10,898 nucleotides of DNA. Origin: Phyllobacteriaceae bacterium UBA1940. Its GTDB lineage: Bacteria; Pseudomonadota; Alphaproteobacteria; Rhizobiales; Rhizobiaceae. Below, in pieces: positions 6,595 to 10,898 of this stretch (position 1 is its first letter; each line of letters starts with the position of its first letter). The stretch covers positions 1 through 10,898 of the forward strand of contig DDFA01000009.1 of assembly GCA_002336975.1 (NCBI GenBank), written 5' to 3'. Position numbers and translations under genes: made by a program. Below the pieces are notes generated by a model. The model was not told where the DNA came from. It ran no database searches and worked only from the letters and a program-made list of their open reading frames with translations.

Positions 6595-7179
6595 CTATCG
6601 GACATTGTAGTGCTCCCAGTCGCTGTCGCCGTCCAGATATTTGTAGGATCTGGAGAAGAACGGGTTGACGGCAACATTATATTCGAAGGTCACTTCAGTG
6701 TCGCCGAGCACCGAGAAGAGCGGCTTGAACCCGTATCGGCCCGTCACGATGATGGCCGCTTCGCCCACCTTGAAATTCTCCCGGTCAAGGATCGCCGACC
6801 AGTCCATATCCGACGTGCCGCCAAAGAAATCGTGAGCCGGAAATTCCTGGACGACGCCGCCGGCAGATTTGCTGGCGCTGCGCAGCGTCAGATCAAGCTC
6901 GTCAACGTCCATCCCGACCGTCGATCGCGTGATGTAGCTGGGTATCCCGGTCCTGACGCGCGCCTCGAACATCGGAAATCGGGCCGCCCACCGCGCCGTA
7001 TTGTCCACAACCGACACAAAATTCTGATAGGCCAGCCAGCCGCGCCCAGTCTCGAAGACCACGCCCAGGAACATGATCAGCAACGGCGCTATGAGCGCAA
7101 ATTCCGTGGCGGCAATGCCGGATGTGTTGCGGCGGAACCGTTGCAGCGCCTGTCTTCCTGTGCTTGACGACGGTGTCAT
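6595..7179 (-). CDS. TadE-like pseudopilin-like protein
   Basis: A 194-aa membrane protein of the TadE group, minor components of Flp/Tad pili. After a basic N-terminus comes the processing-type motif G21-IAATE-F, with Glu at +5 and Phe at +6 as in TadE/TadF, then a hydrophobic segment (about 27-43), so cleavage by a TadV/CpaA-type prepilin peptidase is plausible. The rest is a soluble domain facing the periplasm with no recognised enzyme motif. It is last in the three-gene unit: its ATG overlaps the stop of the preceding gene (ATGA, 7176-7179) with no ribosome site, indicating translational coupling. It ends 11 nt from the convergent ddl stop with no terminator visible. A role in pilus assembly or secretion is inferred from family. 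Confidence 0.85.
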   Translation of the reverse strand: MTPSSSTGRQALQRFRRNTSGIAATEFALIAPLLIMFLGVVFETGRGWLAYQNFVSVVDNTARWAARFPMFEARVRTGIPSYITRSTVGMDVDELDLTLRSASKSAGGVVQEFPAHDFFGGTSDMDWSAILDRENFKVGEAAIIVTGRYGFKPLFSVLGDTEVTFEYNVAVNPFFSRSYKYLDGDSDWEHYNVR

Positions 7180-7670
7180 TCGGTCACGCGCACGGCTGCA
7201 GCCCCGAGTTGGATCGCCTGTAGTTGAATCTTGTTCTTCGTGTGCGGAACGAGATATTTCGTCATTGGAGAAATTGCGCGCCAGTCATATCCAACCTGGA
7301 GCAGAAAGTCGCCGGTCTTGGACACGCTGAAGCCGTTTGAGACCGGAAAGTGGATCCGAACCGCGGCCAGGTCGGCATTGTCGATCCTCGTGAGCCTGAC
7401 ATGCAGCTTCGACCTGTCCAACTCGACCGGCATTGCGCTCGAAACGGCGTCGCGCAGCCCGACGTTTGTGATCTTGGTTCCGTGTATTTGTGATGACCTC
7501 AAATACTCGACGCCGGCATTGGCGGCGTTGTTGAGGTAGAGGTTGAACACAAGGACGATGCCGATCTCGAAAATGCCGATCAGGCAGAGGATGAAGAACG
7601 GGACGATAATTGCAAATTCGATTGCAGCCCCGCCAGATACAGAATGTCCAAATCGCCGAAGCAGATACAT
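7176..7670 (-). CDS. TadE-like pseudopilin-like protein
   Basis: A 164-aa TadE-family protein. The N-terminus has a basic start (YLLRRFG), then S-GGAAIEF with Glu18 and Phe19 at +5 and +6 from G13, the pattern cut by Tad prepilin peptidases, and a long hydrophobic helix (about 16-41). The remainder is a small periplasmic domain. It is the middle gene: the TAA stop of the upstream gene (7686-7688) overlaps TAAGG, which together with a GAG close to the ATG may serve as its ribosome site. Its stop overlaps the next start by four bases. It differs clearly from the other TadE-like gene beyond the first helix, so the pair is not a recent duplication. Confidence 0.85.
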   Translation of the reverse strand: MYLLRRFGHSVSGGAAIEFAIIVPFFILCLIGIFEIGIVLVFNLYLNNAANAGVEYLRSSQIHGTKITNVGLRDAVSSAMPVELDRSKLHVRLTRIDNADLAAVRIHFPVSNGFSVSKTGDFLLQVGYDWRAISPMTKYLVPHTKNKIQLQAIQLGAAAVRVTE

Positions 7671-7685
7671 ATCTCGAACTCAACC

Positions 7686-8681
7686 TTACCTGTCGAGATA
7701 CTTGACAGAGAGCGAACTGATAACTCCTCCGACTAAGTCCGATTTGGCGGCTGCGGCGAGCTTGAGGTTATAAACCGAATAGGTGTCAACCTCGATACTA
7801 TACTTATAATATTGCCATCTTATTTCGCTGGAATCCTGACTCATCGAAATAATTATCTCGTACGATCCAAGTTCAGGGCGAGTCTTCTGAAGCGAGACAT
7901 CAATCTGGTTGGAGCCGACATACGCCTGGTTGCGGCCGTTATACCAAACTCCGATCTCATATTTACCCGGATGCAACTCGATCTGCTTGTACATGCTTGA
8001 GTTGGAATAGCTGTCGAGCTCAATCGCATAGCGCGTCGGAAAATCGGCGGGCGGCAGACCGGTCCACCGATAGTAGTTCCGGCACCACTGATACGACCAG
8101 TCCTGGATCTCAACGCCGGGGCCTTCGCCGCCGGCCCATCCGAAGTCGGTCGGCTTGTACACGGCCCAGCAGCCGTCAGGCGAAGCCGGCTGTCGATTAT
8201 TCGCCAGTTTGAGATTGCTCCCGTCCGTCTTCTGCAGCGAACTGCTCAGCACCACTTCGCCATCGTGAGGATAGGGCGGAATGCCGGTACATTCATATGC
8301 CAGATCGTATTCGACCGCATTGAAGCCGAGCAGGTTCACAAACGCCGTCTTGTATTTGAAATGGGCAGAGACATCGGTGTCCAGCCAGTCGATGGAGACA
8401 TCTCGCGACGTCACTTCCTGATTCGAGGACCTCACCAACGTGTCGAACGTATCCAGCACGCTCTGACGGCGTTCCTGGTCGGACGGCGTCAAGGTGCGCG
8501 ACGGTTTCGTCGATCGTTCGCAGGCAAGCGCAATAACCCGCTTGGACTGACCGAAATAGGAAAGACCGAGACCCGTCTCGAACAGGAGACCAATCAGCAA
8601 CGCCAGCGCCGGCGCAACAAGCGCCGTCATGATTGCTATGTTCCCTGCCCTGGAACGGAGAAAAGATCTTGTGATGACCAT
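7686..8681 (-). CDS. TadG-like membrane-anchored protein with C-terminal lectin-like beta-sandwich domain
   Basis: First gene of the tad trio; 331 aa from the ATG at 8681. A TTG 33 nt upstream is also in frame but has no ribosome site. Residues 1-40 match the TadE/G-like N-terminus (RSRAGNIAIMTALVAPALALLIG), with one membrane helix at about 15-38. The Glu at +5 of processed Tad pseudopilins is Met here, so it is probably kept as a membrane anchor. The first soluble part (to ~140) ends in a variant of the usual TadG 'LFGF...V' strand. Residues ~145-331 resemble secreted beta-sandwich (DUF642/choice-of-anchor-like, carbohydrate-binding) domains: GWAGGEGPGVEI, IELDSYSNSSMYKQI, GKYEIGVWYNGR, SNQIDVSL, and a final GGVISSLSV strand. 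C171 and C200 could form a disulfide. No von Willebrand A domain, common in TadG, is seen. Carbohydrate binding is a guess. Confidence 0.75.
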   Translation of the reverse strand: MVITRSFLRSRAGNIAIMTALVAPALALLIGLLFETGLGLSYFGQSKRVIALACERSTKPSRTLTPSDQERRQSVLDTFDTLVRSSNQEVTSRDVSIDWLDTDVSAHFKYKTAFVNLLGFNAVEYDLAYECTGIPPYPHDGEVVLSSSLQKTDGSNLKLANNRQPASPDGCWAVYKPTDFGWAGGEGPGVEIQDWSYQWCRNYYRWTGLPPADFPTRYAIELDSYSNSSMYKQIELHPGKYEIGVWYNGRNQAYVGSNQIDVSLQKTRPELGSYEIIISMSQDSSEIRWQYYKYSIEVDTYSVYNLKLAAAAKSDLVGGVISSLSVKYLDR

Positions 8682-8751
8682 GTGCGACCCATTGCTAGAC
8701 AACGGACGCAACAAAGGCGCGGTGCATGGTTAGATGCTTGCGCCGGGAGAG

Positions 8752-8767
8752 CCCGTTGAGCTACGGG
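8752..8767 (-). promoter_or_regulatory. Hairpin in the 5' leader of the tad trio
   Basis: The minus strand reads CCCGT, a 6-nt loop, then ACGGG. The second arm can instead pair with a CCCG just downstream (8744-8747) across a 4-nt loop, so two hairpins exclude each other. The stems are short (5 and 4 bp) and may be chance in GC-rich DNA. Confidence 0.3.
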
Positions 8768-8778
8768 ATTTATTAGAC

Positions 8779-8806
8779 ATCATAACAAACTAATTTTCCG
8801 TGACCA
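8779..8806 (-). promoter_or_regulatory. Possible promoter of the tad trio
   Basis: On the minus strand TATGAT (8779-8784; five of six to TATAAT) lies 16 nt after TGGTCA (8801-8806; four of six to TTGACA), in the most AT-rich part of the gap between clpB and the trio. Transcription would begin near 8771, about 90 nt before the ATG at 8681, so the short hairpins would be the first RNA made. Confidence 0.28.
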
Positions 8807-8862
8807 TTGCGAGGCAAGAAATAGCCGTCCGATAGATTGGAAACCTCCGCGGCAAATCAGGG

Positions 8863-8889
8863 GGGACGCCGCGCTTACCGCGGCGTCCC
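8863..8889 (-). terminator. Intrinsic-type terminator of clpB
   Basis: A perfect 11-bp inverted repeat (GGGACGCCGCG at 8863-8873, CGCGGCGTCCC at 8879-8889) with a 5-nt loop begins 10 nt after the clpB stop. The T-run after the stem on the minus strand is weak (TGATTTG), so termination may be partial. It separates clpB from the downstream tad trio. Confidence 0.75.
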
Positions 8890-8898
8890 TGTCCGCCC

Positions 8899-10898
<2,000 letters not shown>

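Noticed and set aside
8730..8775. A tRNA-like stretch (GTAGCTCAACGG on the minus strand) upstream of the tad trio
   Set aside because: It lacks a TPsiC arm (GGTTCRA), an anticodon stem and matching acceptor arms; it is better described as short hairpins.

Overview
The window is chromosomal DNA from an alphaproteobacterium, most likely a member of the Hyphomicrobiales (Rhizobiales). This rests on the 16S rRNA 5' end, the GC-rich coding sequence, a TTGACA/TATATA rRNA promoter, and the form of the ClpB, M23 peptidase and L,D-transpeptidase proteins. Genus cannot be fixed from 65 bases of 16S.

Layout. Positions 1-65 hold the first ~65 nt of a 16S rRNA gene (minus strand). Upstream of it lie a ~370-nt leader with boxA and UUCG hairpins, then a strong rrn promoter with an A-tract UP element near 436-502. 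Divergent from it is a 648-aa membrane-anchored M23 (MepM-like) peptidoglycan endopeptidase (768-2714, +). It converges on a secreted L,D-transpeptidase (2784-4151, -). Behind that is a two-gene operon of an MBL-fold hydrolase and a YjbR/MmcQ-like protein (4344-5383, -). Divergent from the operon is a DdlA-type D-alanine--D-alanine ligase (5501-6583, +). It converges on a minus-strand operon of three Tad-type pseudopilin-like genes (6595-8681). The last gene is clpB, truncated by the right edge (8899-10898, -), ending in a clear hairpin terminator.

How the genes relate. Three of the proteins act on peptidoglycan: Ddl makes the D-Ala-D-Ala terminus, the M23 enzyme cuts cross-links, and the L,D-transpeptidase makes alternative cross-links or attaches proteins. 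They are separately transcribed, so this is a neighbourhood rather than a pathway operon. The tad trio is the accessory part. It has AT-rich stretches unlike its neighbours, is not accompanied here by the Tad ATPase, secretin or pilin genes, and its first gene appears to join a TadG-type membrane anchor to a lectin-like beta-sandwich domain. That protein is the most unusual thing in the window. No CRISPR array, insertion sequence, phage gene or tRNA was seen.
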